From NCBI RefSeq assembly GCF_020085105.1, contig NC_058042.1, forward strand, positions 25,862,001-25,926,000: a stretch of 64,000 nucleotides of DNA. Direction: 5' to 3'. The position numbers and the translations under genes are program-made. Origin of the DNA: Siniperca chuatsi. Taxonomy: Eukaryota; Chordata; Actinopteri; Centrarchiformes; Sinipercidae. Under the pieces are notes generated by a model, which saw only the letters and a list, made by a program, of their open reading frames with translations, was not told the DNA's origin and did no database searches. Each line of letters opens with the position of its first letter. The stretch's first letter is position 1. This document shows positions 52,101 to 63,339 of this stretch, one piece after another.

Positions 52101-53133
52101 TGTCTGGAAATGTCTTTTCAAAACCATTTTGTGAAATGCCTCCATGTTGGATTAATCAGCGCAGCTGAGGATGTAATTGCTGTGCTGAAGTCAAAGCTGT
52201 AAGAGCAGATAATGAACACTGACTGCAGGGCTGCCAGAATCGAGGGCGAAAGAAATGAGAAGTTCGGAGACCAAAATGTCTTCAGCATTCTTTCAAAAGC
52301 CCTGATAGGGCACACTGTATACTAAATAAAGAGCATTTATTCCAAAAAACATCACCTATGGCTTAGTGGTTACCAACATGGAAATTTTATGGCTTGTGAC
52401 AGCTGCATTGTGCCGTTAGAATTTAAAAGAAAATTGAGGCAAAATTACATTCCCTTTAAGGATTGTGTCAAGCTAAATACATTATTTATGCATGTTTTTT
52501 TTTTTATGTATTTAGTAACATGCATGCATCTGTCAGTTCTGTGTTTTATATAGGTATTTGATTAATTTTCTTTCATCAGGGATGGGCTTGCAAAGGTGAA
52601 GAAAACCAACAAGGGTTTTTTCTGACTGTTGCTGCCCTCTGGTGAGCAAATAAGTTCAAAGTCAAATGCAGAAAAAGATACATCTCTTTGCTCAAGGGTA
52701 CTATTATTGGTATATTTGACAGACATCTATGGCCCTGTGCACTTGACGATTAGCACAACAAAGCTAAATGGTCACAGAATAGATTATTATCTGTAATCAT
52801 GTTTTAATAATATAATACAGCATTTACAACAAGCAAATGGGAGCTGCAGGCAATGCTATTGTTTAATGGCAATCTCAGTGCTACCCTATTGAAATGTGGC
52901 TGTTTCTCTTACACTCATTTCAACAACAAACTACATTCTGCCCTTTTATCATCATTCCCTCCCACTCGCAATAATGAGAGGACTTCAGACTCAATTGGAT
53001 TAAAGAATTTGAAGTATAAATTAGATCTCCTATATTATGTAGAGTCTCTTCTAAAAGGTGTTGATGAGAAACAGGAGAGGCTACACTTACAGACTGATAT
53101 TTATGAAATAAAGCCAGAATGGAAAGATACCCT

Positions 53134-53164
<31 letters not shown>

Positions 53165-53165
53165 A
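53134..53165. repeat. GC/CA alternating repeat
   Basis: GCGCGCGCGC passes directly into a CA run; the whole alternates purine and pyrimidine. Confidence 0.9.
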
Positions 53166-54114
53166 GACACTGCTGAAGCTTATGTCTGCACCAGCAAAGA
53201 TTAGCTTTGTTCTGTTTCAGTAATGCCCAGTAAAAGGTGGAGGCAGGATAGTTCAGACTTGAGGCAACATAAACATTACAATGTTGAGTTGGCTTGTCCA
53301 CCATTTGCCCTCTGACCCTAAAAATGTGCACATGTACAATATGGGGTAAATTTAATTTTACTGTGATTAATATGGTGACTGAAATGCTCTAAAATATTGG
53401 CTGTGTTCAGATGTAAGAAAATGCCAAGTATAATGTGCAGTGCTCTTGGGTTGCATACTAGCATTCTTTAATCTTCTACTCAGTACTGATAGAGTGATGA
53501 ACAGCTGCTGACACTTGGTGTTATCAGTGTAATTGAATCCCCCTTTCCAGTGCGATCAATATAACCACTGAAAAGAAGACACAGTGGTTTTCTTAAACAT
53601 CTTACCCTTAGAACAGCAAGGGACTAAACATCTCTCTACAGACTGTCCTACAACTTTGAGGAATAACCAGCCTAACGCAAGTATTATAGTTTTTTGTTTT
53701 ATACAACAGTTATTAAAAGTGCACTTTAACATAGGTATTTATGACTAAATATACAAGTTCACCGTGCTATTTTTCAGATTGTTTGGTTGAAAATATTTGT
53801 TTGAGGGTTTGAGTTATTTTCTCTTCATTTAACGCTAGTATTCTTTGATAACTGTTTAACATTCACAATCTTTGACATTCACTAATGTACGTTATATTAC
53901 AGAGTATTACTATCATTGTACAGCATATAGTCAATACATATTAGAAATAACATTATAGTCCTATCTTTAGTGTGTATTTTCAGTGTTTTATTTTTTAATA
54001 TTTAAAAAATGTATTTAGTCTATTTTAGTTATTGTATATAATTTGGCCTATTAATTGTACTTGTTTCTCAACTACCTCATTTCTTTTTGTGATTTACATA
54101 AGTAGCTGCTGTAA

Positions 54115-54190
54115 AACAGCAATTTCCCTTTGGGATAAGTAAAGTACTCTAGATATCTAGCTATCTATCTAGCTATCTAGATATCTAGCA
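54115..54190 (+). mobile_element. LINE-type 3' tail with ATCT/AGCT satellite
   Basis: CAGCAATTTCCCTTTGGGATAAGTAAAGT is followed by a degenerate (ATCT/AGCT/AGAT)n tail to about 54195. This is the 3'-end structure of truncated teleost LINE-type insertions. It is the plus-orientation counterpart of the minus-strand tail at 25259-25302. The LINE body upstream is not recognisable. Confidence 0.65.
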
Positions 54191-54195
54191 AGCTA

Positions 54196-55910
54196 GCTGC
54201 AGCTACCAAGACAGACATTTTGGATCACAGATTCCCTAATACTGTTGAATAAATGCCATCTTCTGTTTGAAGCGTAGCAGTGTTGATCACAAATAGCTAT
54301 ATAAGCCTAACTACATGGCAAGTAGTAGTAAAAGTAGCACAATTAAAGTTCCACTATTTATATTACAGGTACTTATGGTAAAAAAACACCTGCAACCAGT
54401 GGCATTTCCTAAGTCCTTTTTTCCTCATGGTTGTTGAAAGCGCTTCTCTGTGAAGCTATCTCTGCACTGTTTCATTAGAGGTTTTAAAGAAAAACATCAT
54501 TATTTAGAAAATCAATTTTCAGAAGCGAGTTACCTGATAGTGACCTATAATGATCCATACTTTCCACCACATTATCTGAAGCAAAAACAGCAGCCAACAA
54601 CACTAATGACAAAAATGTGGCTTAAACTCCCTCATCAAACTGTGAAAACTCAGTTTAACGTGAGGAATTTGTATCTCTTGTATTGCCAGTCACATTCCAC
54701 ACCAAGGTCGACAATATGACTAAATGATTTGGTTAATTTGAATTCAAACAGTGTCAGCTGGGGGTCCACTCCACGCAGTAGGAGGATTGCTAGAGTAATA
54801 TCAACACAGTTGTGATTACTCCATTGAAGCAGTAGGGTGCTCCAATCAGAGCTGAATCACTCTCCTTATTACAGACTACAAGGCCAAATCTCAGTGGGTG
54901 GACCACAGAATCAGGCTTTGCATCTTCCCACTGAAATTAATTGAAATTCATTTGTTGCACCCTGATGTTCCCCATCAACACCAGACTCATTCACATTTGT
55001 ACAATCCACATTCATTAATGATTAATGATTCATTAAGCACAGGCACATTTCAACTTTAAAGAATGTAAAAGCAGAGGTTGTATTCTGGGGCCTGGACCTC
55101 AGCATTCAGGCCAGATTGTAAGCTGCAGTTCACAGTATCAGATGCATCTTTCCGGGAACGATTCTTGTTAAGGCAAAGTAATCTGACCAGGTATTGCTCC
55201 AGTGGAGTGGTGTCTGAATGTATTTACTCTTGCATGGACACTGGAGGACTTAGGGTTTCGGGCAGCGATAAGTGACAACCTACCACGTATCAAAAATTCA
55301 TACCAGATACACCTAATGTATTTGGACTGGTGGTCCACAAATAGTCCACAGATAATCAGATAGTAATGAAATCAGTCAACTTAGGATATTCTGCACACAG
55401 AATGCACTCTATCCTTTTACATTTACATAAGCAAGAATGTACTAGGTGGCCAAAGTCATCACACTAAAAACACATGGTTGCCATCCATGTTTTGCATCAC
55501 ATGCAGTCCTAAAAGACCACATAAACAGTTTGTTATAATGCATTCAGAGAAACCCACACTATTTACACACCACAGGCAAAAGCTTTCCTCTCTCCAAAGC
55601 AAACCAAAGTACTACTCAAGCAAAAAAAAAAAAAAAAACAATTACTACAAACACATTAACAGCTAATGCATTCACCATTCCCATCACTACTCTTAGGAAC
55701 TATTACTCTACTACTGAATGCTAAAGAACCAAACTCATGAAAATACTGTGCCACACATATCAAATATTGGTTGGTATTGGCAGATCTACTAGCTGTTCAT
55801 CACATTGTAATTTGGCAATTTATAAACAGCTCATGCAATAGATAGAATTCCAGGGACCTCAAAATAATCAATATTTGATAACTATTAAAGATAAAATGCA
55901 CTTACCTTGA
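54196..55910. other. Non-coding region; no gene supported
   Basis: Short random open frames only, with an A17 run at 55622-55638 and a TAATGATTAATGATT direct repeat near 55015-55030. Confidence 0.5.
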
Positions 55911-55914
55911 GATC

Positions 55915-56812
55915 TTGTTCCTGCCAACAAAGCCTAATGCTGCCACAACCCTTGGCTGTAGCGCTTCAGAGACAATACAACGTTCACAAGCCTAACAAAA
56001 ATACTCAAGATCCTTGAGCATTCCCGGCCAATAACAATGACTTTGAACAAGCTATAGCGTCAATCTGAATGTCCTTTCAACACTTTGATATCCAATACAG
56101 CAGGCAACAAACGTTGCTTAATCTGCCCTTCCTTCTGATCACACAGCTCTTGATACAGCACTCATTCCAACTCAACAATCCAAGTTCAACCGTCTTGTGA
56201 CATTCCTGAAACCTCTCTTCCCTACAAGGCTTTACACCCCTCAGCCAGTATGTTAGGAAAGATGATATTACCAGATCTATCCACTGAAGACTTGCCAAAG
56301 CGGCCTGGCATACAATCATCTGGTGTGGCTTCGACAGAACATTGTGCGTGTCCTGAAAAGTTTGCGCCACACCAGTATCCTCCGTTATTCCTCTGAATAC
56401 TGCCTGGAAAGAGCATCTGCTCCTGCATTCTGGCTACCAGGGCGATGCACAATCTGAGAGTCAAATTGAGCAAATTCAGATACATCGCTGTTCTACAGCA
56501 CCAATCAGATTATAATCTCTGAATTTATCTGTAACAGCCTACTTCAACTCTAACAGCTCCAGTTTCATGGCATCATAGTTTTCCATATTACGCTCAGATG
56601 GCCGAAGTCCATGACTTGTATATGCTGTCCCTCACACTCCAAAACAGCCCACAACCCTTGGTGACTAGCATCAGTCTCCAGGAAGAAAGGCTTACTAAAA
56701 TCTGCAGATCCCAACACCGGAGCAGATATTATCTTTTGCTTCAGTGCTTCAAAAGCATCAAAAAACTGAACTGGAAAATGATGTGACAGTAAAGTTTTTG
56801 TGTCCATATGGT
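55915..56812 (-). pseudogene. Ty3/Gypsy retrotransposon pol remnant: RNase H and integrase zinc-finger part
   Basis: Read on the minus strand, 56807-56565 encodes the RT/RNase H junction of a Gypsy-type Pol, with FEALKQKI, APVL and LETDASHQGLWAVL (the family's D-A-S RNase H motif). Further downstream, pieces in other frames keep KLELLELK, KFRDY and a CERCI plus QPRVVAALG segment at about 55915-55995, which fits the HHCC zinc-binding region of Gypsy integrase. Stops and frameshifts break it throughout, so it is inactive. It continues the polymerase remnant at 58835-59520 on the same strand, from which it is separated by about 2 kb of inserted DNA. No long terminal repeats were identified. Confidence 0.85.
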
Positions 56813-57131
56813 TTAGTTAAATTTACATTTTACTTGCAAACATCTTTTTTTTTTTTTTGAGGCCCAAGTCTAAAATTTCTGGTTTTAATCAATTTTGAGA
56901 GAATATTTGGAGGTTAATGCTTTAAAAAGGTGAAATTCTCAATAAAACAATCAACTAGTTTGGCATGATCTAACATTAGAACTAATTAATAATAAATAAA
57001 AGTAATGGAACACCATTGTTCTGAATATTATAATTACATGTGCTTACATAGCTATCCATGATAATGCCTGTCAAATTCAATTCCTAATAAAATCTATTTT
57101 CATGTGATATTTTAAAAGGGAGTCATTATTT

Positions 57132-57157
57132 CCTAGAGTGTGCACAAACACTCTAGG
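57132..57157. repeat. Short perfect hairpin beside the inserted element
   Basis: Arms CCTAGAGTG (57132-57140) and CACTCTAGG (57149-57157) surround an 8-base loop, seven bases left of the hAT-like terminal repeat. Confidence 0.85.
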
Positions 57158-57404
57158 ATTAAACAGAGTTAGAAATTTGCACTCGCCACCCCCAAATCCT
57201 GGTGATCTTGTGTAGATGCGGGTGAATTTGCTGACCTACCAGCCACAGTGGCGGGTGAATGAAAGTGGCGTAATACGAGTCTGCTTGTTTCACTCGGACA
57301 CTTTAACGAGAAGAGAAAAACAATGTGGCGTCCTATTGCAGGGTTTCACATTTGATTGATTAACGGCGTCAACTCGTGCATTGAATAACATGCAAGAAAA
57401 CCTT

Positions 57405-57775
57405 CACTCTTCTGACGGTTTATTTGTAATGCATTTGCAAAGAATCAGCTTGGTCAGCTTGTGCTGCATCCACAATGGCTGCAGGAAATGAAAGCCTGCT
57501 TATCAGTAGCCCTGTTTTCGAAGCCTAGCCTATTAGATGAGCTTACCTCTGCATGCACTGCAACTTTTCCTCAGAATGGATGTGTCCAATGCGGCTTCAT
57601 TTGCTCGCTACAAATAAATAAATTAAATCATTCAAAACACAAACTACTTGTGTTCATTCGCCTGTATGATAATGCTTAATGCCACCAATTACAACCTATC
57701 AACCACATAAAACTAGATGTTTGGCTGACTGCCACGTAATATTCTCAACATGATGAAACTATTCATAAAGTCAGT
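57405..57775. repeat. First copy of a diverged direct repeat
   Basis: Shares long near-identical blocks with 59706-59965: TTCACTCTTCTGA-GGTTT, TTAAATCATTCAAAACACAA then ACTACTTGTGTTCATTC, and TTTGGCTGACTGCCACGTAA then TATTCTCAACATGAT. The repeat lies within the hAT-like element; the second copy lies beyond the Gypsy polymerase remnant. Confidence 0.9.
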
Positions 57776-58069
57776 CATGTGGTCAGTTACAGCTGAATAA
57801 TGTATGTAAACTTGTTACATGTTACATAACCTTCGAAACGACGTGTGTGCGTCATAGGTGTGCTCCGGGACCTACTATGTGTGTAGAGAGAGAATATTAG
57901 TCAATATATCAGAATATCATTTTCCTTAAGAGTCTAAAGATTTACCTTTATAAAATAAAATAGCCTATTGCTTGAATATTGTAGAATGAATATTGCTGGT
58001 GTTCTGACGATTTATGCTGCTTTGTCGAAAGATTCTACCTTATGTTTCCAGTTGAGTAGCCTATATCCC

Positions 58070-58072
<3 letters not shown>

Positions 58073-58136
<64 letters not shown>
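58073..58136. repeat. TA microsatellite, about 32 units
   Basis: An uninterrupted TA run inside the hAT-like insertion. The Ile-Tyr open frame over it is an artefact. Confidence 0.97.
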
Positions 58137-58140
<4 letters not shown>

Positions 58141-58194
58141 TTATACAGTACTATGACGTTTTTATGTATTTATGTTTTTATTACAAACAGGGGT

Positions 58195-58410
58195 AAGTGT
58201 ACTATAAGAATATGGGGAGCATATTTTAATACTCTATTATAATATCTTTAAGATTTCAGTGGTAGCGTAGTTCAATAGACCAATAGTCCCAATATCAAAT
58301 GCTCCCACTACAGAATCATTTTATATTACTCCACTACTCACTCCATGTATACTGTAAGAATATGGGGAGCATGTTGAAATACTATATTATATATCTATTT
58401 AAGATTTCAG
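58195..58410. repeat. Internal direct repeat of about 65 bp
   Basis: The segments 58195-58258 and 58342-58409 share AAGAATATGGGGAGCAT followed by (A)-T-rich sequence ending in TTTAAGATTTCAG, with spacing of about 145 bases. This suggests a local duplication within the inserted element. Confidence 0.85.
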
Positions 58411-58834
58411 GGACATTACACAGAACCGCTGAGCAGTACATCTCAATAGGTAGCGACAGAACACCAGTTAAAACAAGAAAGTGGCTGGTAAAAAAAATTG
58501 AGTGGCTGGTAGATTTTGTAATCCACCAGCCAAAGTGGCAGGTGGACAAAAAAGTAAATTTCCAACACTGGATAAAATATTTAATATTTCTCATCATTTT
58601 GTGGTTACAACACTTGACATTTTAAGGTGCATTCAGCCTTACCTTTTGTAAAAAAAAAAATGGTGCAAATGTCATTTCAAATTACATGAAACCAACATAA
58701 ATACAAAATGTACATTTTAATAAACCTATTGCATTCTTTTAAAACAAGTTTTTAAAAAGGTTTTTTTTCTCAACTTGCCAACCCTTATTTGTCACTTTAG
58801 CTGACAGCTATGAGGACAGAGCATAGAGGGGAAT

Positions 58835-59520
58835 GCCAACTTAGCAAAATTATTCACGAACCTCCAATAGAAACTTGCAAAGCCTAAAAAGGCTTCAACT
58901 TCAACTCCGCCAAACTCTGTAGTCTATGCCAACAGCCTGGATCTGTAGCCACTCCAGCAGCTGATATGACATGCCCAAGGTAAGTAACTTTGGACTGGAA
59001 AAATGAACGCTTACTCAACTTAACCTTGAGGATAAATTGCCCCAGGCGAGACAACACTAGATTGAGGCCCTACAGGTGCTGCTCGATGGTAGAACAAAAC
59101 ATGACAATGTCATCCAAATACAGGAGCAAAGGCTGGCACCTCTGATCCCCCAAAATCTGACTCGCCAAGTCAGTGGCAGAAAACCACCTGGCACCACTCA
59201 AAGCATCCAAAGATTCTTCGATGTGTGGAAGAGGGATCTTTCTGGGTTTTCGCATTGAGCTGCCGGCAGTCCACGCAGAGCCTTATCAAACCATCCCTCT
59301 TCCGCACTATCAACGGGGGGGGGAGTAAGGGCTACTGCTTTCCTGATTACTGGACTGAACTGGGATCTCATGCTCTATCATGTTTGCACATCCCAAATCC
59401 ATATCTGACATTGCAAAAAACTCAGCATGGTTACTCAAAAACTGCCGCACTTTCTGAGCCCGTTCAAGAGCAAGACCTGGAAATTCCATTGCAGCTACTT
59501 CTGGAACGGGCAACTACCTC
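58835..59520 (-). pseudogene. Ty3/Gypsy retrotransposon pol remnant: reverse transcriptase part
   Basis: Read on the minus strand, fragments appear in family order. First a pre-RT segment with DLGC and a SSPY motif (59513-59310), then PLPHIEESLDALSGARWFS (about 59235-59179), the catalytic YLDDIV motif (near 59110), a YLGHVIS segment, and FLGFASFYWRFV (about 58893-58858). Frame changes occur between segments. Roughly 40-60 residues expected between the DLAS segment and YLDDIV are missing, an in-frame internal deletion. The copy is therefore inactive and old. It belongs with the RNase H remnant at 55915-56812 on the same strand. Confidence 0.88.
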
Positions 59521-59705
59521 TCCATGTTAGCGGATGGGACATGGGCCAAACTAAAAAAATCAAAGTAAATAAATTTTTCCCAAAGATGGTACATGCAAGA
59601 AAACATTCCACCTTAAAAGTTGCCGGTAGCTGCCTAGCATTTGAGCAGCAGTCTATAGCTAGCTAATGTTAACTAGTAAAGACGAAAAGGCAGCAAAATA
59701 TCCTT

Positions 59706-59965
59706 TCATCATTCACTCTTCTGATGGTTTCTTTATCTGTGATGCATTTGCAAAGAAACATTACAAAGCCAGCCTGTAAGTAAATTAAATCATTCAAAAC
59801 ACAAACTACTTGTGTTCATTCTCGTTCAAGTTATTGCTTAATGCCGCTATTTACAACCTACTACATCAAAGGTATCGCCTAATACTACTTAACTAGAAGT
59901 TTGGCTGACTGCCACGTAATATTCTCAACATGATTAAACTAGACCTATTCATAAAGTCAGTCTAA
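59706..59965. repeat. Second copy of the diverged direct repeat
   Basis: Matches 57405-57775 in the same orientation, but shorter, with internal deletions. It is probably a fragment of a second insertion of the same element family, on the other side of the Gypsy polymerase remnant. Confidence 0.85.
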
Positions 59966-60630
59966 CATTTGATCGTGGTCAAATGTCAAATGTTTTTTTT
60001 TTTTGTTTTTTTTTTTTTTCAAATTATTGCCAAATTACTGTCAGTGCAGTGAATTACAGGCCCGGCCAGCCCAAATTCCCCAACCGACAAATATATCTGT
60101 GGTTATCTACTGCTTTGTTCTCCTGTGGGGTGTTTTGACAGCGAGTCAAGTCTGTCCTGCACCAAAACAGCAGAGAGAAGCTCCACAAACAGGCACGACA
60201 GCAAGCAAGTGCTTGCGGGGGGTCGCTAGCTAGCCAGCCGGCCAGTCACACTCACAGGCCCCGCAGGAGAGACTAAACTGACTGAGTAAGGGACTCAGTC
60301 ACGGATTACGTTTTTAGGTACTAGTCTGGGCCCGGAGCTGGGTCCGGAGGTCAGTGTGTTTACCGGGGAAACTGTCAATATAGTCCTTCAGAATTAACGT
60401 TTCCCATTACTCAACAACACTGTGATAAACAGTAGACCCATGTCGCTATTTTCCAAGCTAGCGTAGCGGTCATATAATAGCGATCGCGTTCACAGCTAGC
60501 ATCCAATCACATGTACGCGTCGAAGTAACGAGTACTAGCCAATCACCACACAGTAGGGCGGGACTTGGTGAAAAGCAGGTGGGGGAAAAAAATAACGCCA
60601 TAGAAGGGGACCCAGTCCCTCCAAGTTTGT
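59966..60630. other. Repeat-like non-coding DNA with a CpG-richer part
   Basis: Begins with T-rich low complexity (59992-60020). The part 60180-60560 is richer in CpG, with GGTCGCTAGCTAGCCAGCCGG and GCGATCGCG words, than most of the window. It could be transposon-derived or an upstream promoter-like region; no gene or recognisable repeat end was found. Confidence 0.35.
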
Positions 60631-61588
60631 GTCTCTGCAGACCGGAGACTTTGAATGGGCGGGGTAACTATCATCATTTTTTAATTTGGCCAATCAGAGG
60701 CTTACAATCCTCTGTCAATCAAAAACGAATTTCACCAATGCGCTGCCTGAACCAGTTGTCAGTCAATTTTTAATTCGGCTAATCATCTTTCTAATAGGAG
60801 AAGGAGGAGGTTCGACACAAATAAACAAGCTTGCCTTGTTCCTCAATGTTTAGATCCAAAGTTTTCAAGTTAGTTTAAAGTGAAAGTAGACAACTTTTCA
60901 ACTAGCTAACGCTGTCTGCTGATCAACTCCTTGATCATAACACAATATGGTAACTTTCACCACGGCTCATTTTAGAAAGATGTTTCTGGCTGCCAGCATT
61001 AGCTAGTGTATCTAGTGAACCTTTATTTTCCCAGGATCGTGCCCGATGGGAGACGAAATTAGTGAAAGCAGGGCTTATGGGGAACCAATCTAAATGCACA
61101 TTATATAACAAACAAAGAACATGTTTTCTTGGTGGCCTTTCTGAAATGAGCAGTGGTGAAAGTTACTATATTCTGTTATGATCAACGTGTTGATAAGCAG
61201 ACAGCGTAAAATTTGTCTACTTCCACTTTAAACAGGCACACCAATTGTGAACCCATAATTTGGATAAACTGACGACAATCTAAATGGTTATTTTCTTGCC
61301 TGGAAATTTTTTTTAAAACTTAATAAAGTGACATATGACAGTCCGACAGCGTAAATTACAGCAGCTTTCAGCCTTGCTCTGCCATTGCTGCCAGTTGTTT
61401 GTGTACCTTCCCCCTTATAATACTGTGACGTGATTTGCTGTATTAAAAAGCGGTTGACAACTGGTTCAGGCGGCATATTAGTGAAATTTGTTTTTGAATG
61501 ACAGATTATTGTAAGCCTCTGATTGGCCAAATTAAAAAAAATGATTGACAGTTACCCCACCCATTCAAAGTCTCCAGCCTGCAGAGAC
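60631..61588. mobile_element. Large imperfect palindrome (fold-back element)
   Basis: Outer arms 60631-60778 and 61441-61588 are reverse complements with high identity (shared blocks GAGACTTTGAATGGG, AATTTGGCCAATCAGAGG, CCTGAACCAGTTGTCA). Inner arms 60873-60980 and 61134-61234 also pair (AAGTAGACAA, GCTGTCTGCT, TTGATCATAACA, GTAACTTTCACCAC). The centre lies near 61055, and unequal spacers (about 95 and 205 bases) show later insertions or deletions. No transposase frame is present. The structure fits a fold-back non-autonomous DNA transposon, or an inverted double insertion of one repeat. Confidence 0.85.
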
Positions 61589-61599
61589 CATGCAGAGAC

Positions 61600-61743
61600 A
61601 TCCTAACCTTCGCTTCGTCTGTAGAGGAACGGCTCGCAACGAAAACACGATTCTTATTTTCAGGTGACTAATGAAAACATACCTATGAATATTATATTCC
61701 ATTTCTGCCAATATATCCACCTAAATGTTACGCACTGGACCTT
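61600..61743 (-). mobile_element. Terminal part of a common teleost non-autonomous repeat
   Basis: On the minus strand the segment begins AAGGTCCAGTGCGTAACATT (61743 to 61724), then TAGGTGGATATATTGGCAGA and GGAATATAATATTCATAGGT. I recall this as the start of a very abundant fish repeat. It adjoins the right arm of the palindrome, so the two may be one composite element whose left terminus is lost. Confidence 0.55.
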
Positions 61744-62870
61744 GAACTTTCGCTAAAAAAGTTTACTTACCCCTGTTTTGATGACTTTCAGATTCATCAA
61801 ACCTTCTTCAATTCACCTAAAACAAAAATATTCTGCGTGCTGTTCAAAAAGAACAGTTGAAGAGTTTAAACTTGCAAGTTTGAGCCAAACACGGATGGTG
61901 GCCAGAAGTGGTCTAACAGCTAGCTTGTGGGCAACAGCAAAATTAAATGGTTTTTTTTGTAATTATTAGGTTTATTTAGCTAGACCAATCCGTGTTCCGT
62001 TACACATTTTCATAATTGTGGGCTTATAATTTTCTTTTCTTTCCATTAGGTGTCACTTCCGTCAGCCATTTTTGTGCAGTTAAAGCAGTTTAAGCAGTTT
62101 AAGGCTATTGTTAAATGTCAAGTGTCAAATGACCTATGTTTTTTATGCATAAATAATATTACAAAACATAAACATGGCACCTCAGTGACTCGAGAGTAAT
62201 CATCAATGCAAATGTGTCAAATGTAAAAACGCTGATTGCGTGGGAGGCAAGGAGGCAACAGACTGTACTTGTAGCATGAGGTTTTTGTTTACGATTACAT
62301 TATTTGGCCAGCAGATGGCAACATCAAATCCACAGGTCTCAACGGTGGTTTCAATGCTCCTTGTAAATTCCTAATTCCGAGAGAGGCAATACAGTTAAAT
62401 AAATAAGTAACAAAACTGCGCATGTTAAGTATAAAACCTAAATATTTGATTGTTTTCCCTAGTGTTATTGTATCGCTTGAGCCATTTTTTATCCTATCTG
62501 TAACCATCGTTAGCTACACTCACTGCAACTAATAAATTCCTAGGGCTTTGAAAGAGAAGAAGGGACGATAAGTAAGCATGGTATAGCAAGTTAAAGTCCA
62601 TGTAGAACTAAAACCTGCAAGATAATTGCCACTGACATTCTAATGACACCATTAAGTTATCTCTGCCTGTTGGCTGAACACGGCGGAATTCTGAAACTAT
62701 ATGTATTGATGATTTGTCCGACAGGACATGAATGCAGCATCCAGCACAGCTGCTAGTTTTGCATACGTTTGTTCTACATTTGTCTAGGGCGGAGAGCTGG
62801 AAAGTTCGTACTATTTGTATGCGGTTGTTCAACAAGGTGGTCAACAAGTTGCTTTTTATCTGCCTGGCAG

Positions 62871-62878
62871 GTAAGTCT
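62871..62878 (+). promoter_or_regulatory. Strong candidate splice donor of a 5' non-coding exon
   Basis: The sequence CAG|GTAAGT is a perfect match to the vertebrate donor consensus. It lies 538 bases upstream of the acceptor of the first dipeptidase coding exon on the same strand. Its use is inferred. Confidence 0.4.
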
Positions 62879-63323
62879 ATTGTTGTTTAAATTAAATTGG
62901 TTACAGTATATACAGTATATAAAAATAAACTGTTATTGAAAATGAGGATGCATCATTGTTTTGCTGTCCAGTGGGCATTTTCATAAATTAGCTATTAAAT
63001 AGTCTGTTTCTGTGTGGACTGTTCTGTTCTAATAAATCGTGAGAATACACGATCCCATCATACCTTGGGGTATTTTAATCTCATCAGAGTGATAGTGTAA
63101 TGTATTCCAAGTAGGACTTCAAATATGCATGAGATACGAAGCAGTACGTTTATAATGATGCTATCATGTTTTTTTTTTTTCTAGCTGTCACTGTAATATA
63201 TTTCTATAATATTTCTGTTATACTCCAAAAGGAACTTTGCTGTGCTGTGATATTTGTTTCCTTCCAAAATGTATTTTAAATCCAAAACAGTAACTCCATG
63301 TTATCTATATGATTTATGTTATG

Positions 63324-63339
63324 TGTGTGTGTGTGTGTC
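63324..63339. repeat. Short GT repeat
   Basis: Eight GT units in the putative first intron of the dipeptidase gene. Confidence 0.9.

Larger units (their letters stand above)
48629..54110. other. rpp25 3' region and non-coding DNA; no further gene supported
   Basis: After the putative 3' untranslated region of rpp25 (to about 49200) only short random open frames remain. Local features are an A12 run at 51217-51228, a T run near 52496-52505 and the GC/CA repeat at 53134-53165. No exon with convincing homology or splice borders is visible. Confidence 0.5.
57164..58570. mobile_element. Probable hAT-like element, about 1.4 kb, inserted in the Gypsy remnant
   Basis: The left end CAGAGTTAGAAATTTGCAC and the right end, on the minus strand, CAGTGTTGGAAATTTAC are imperfect inverted repeats. 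Both are followed inward by related words (CGCCACC..., CACCTGCCAC) and by ACCAGCCACAGTGGCGGGTG (57237-57256) and CCACCAGCCAAAGTGGCAGGTG (58523-58544). CAGTGTTGG ends are known in hAT families. Flanks GGATTAAA and GATAAAAT could be a decayed 8-bp target-site copy, but this is weak. The interior carries a TA microsatellite, an internal direct repeat and no intact transposase. Confidence 0.55.
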
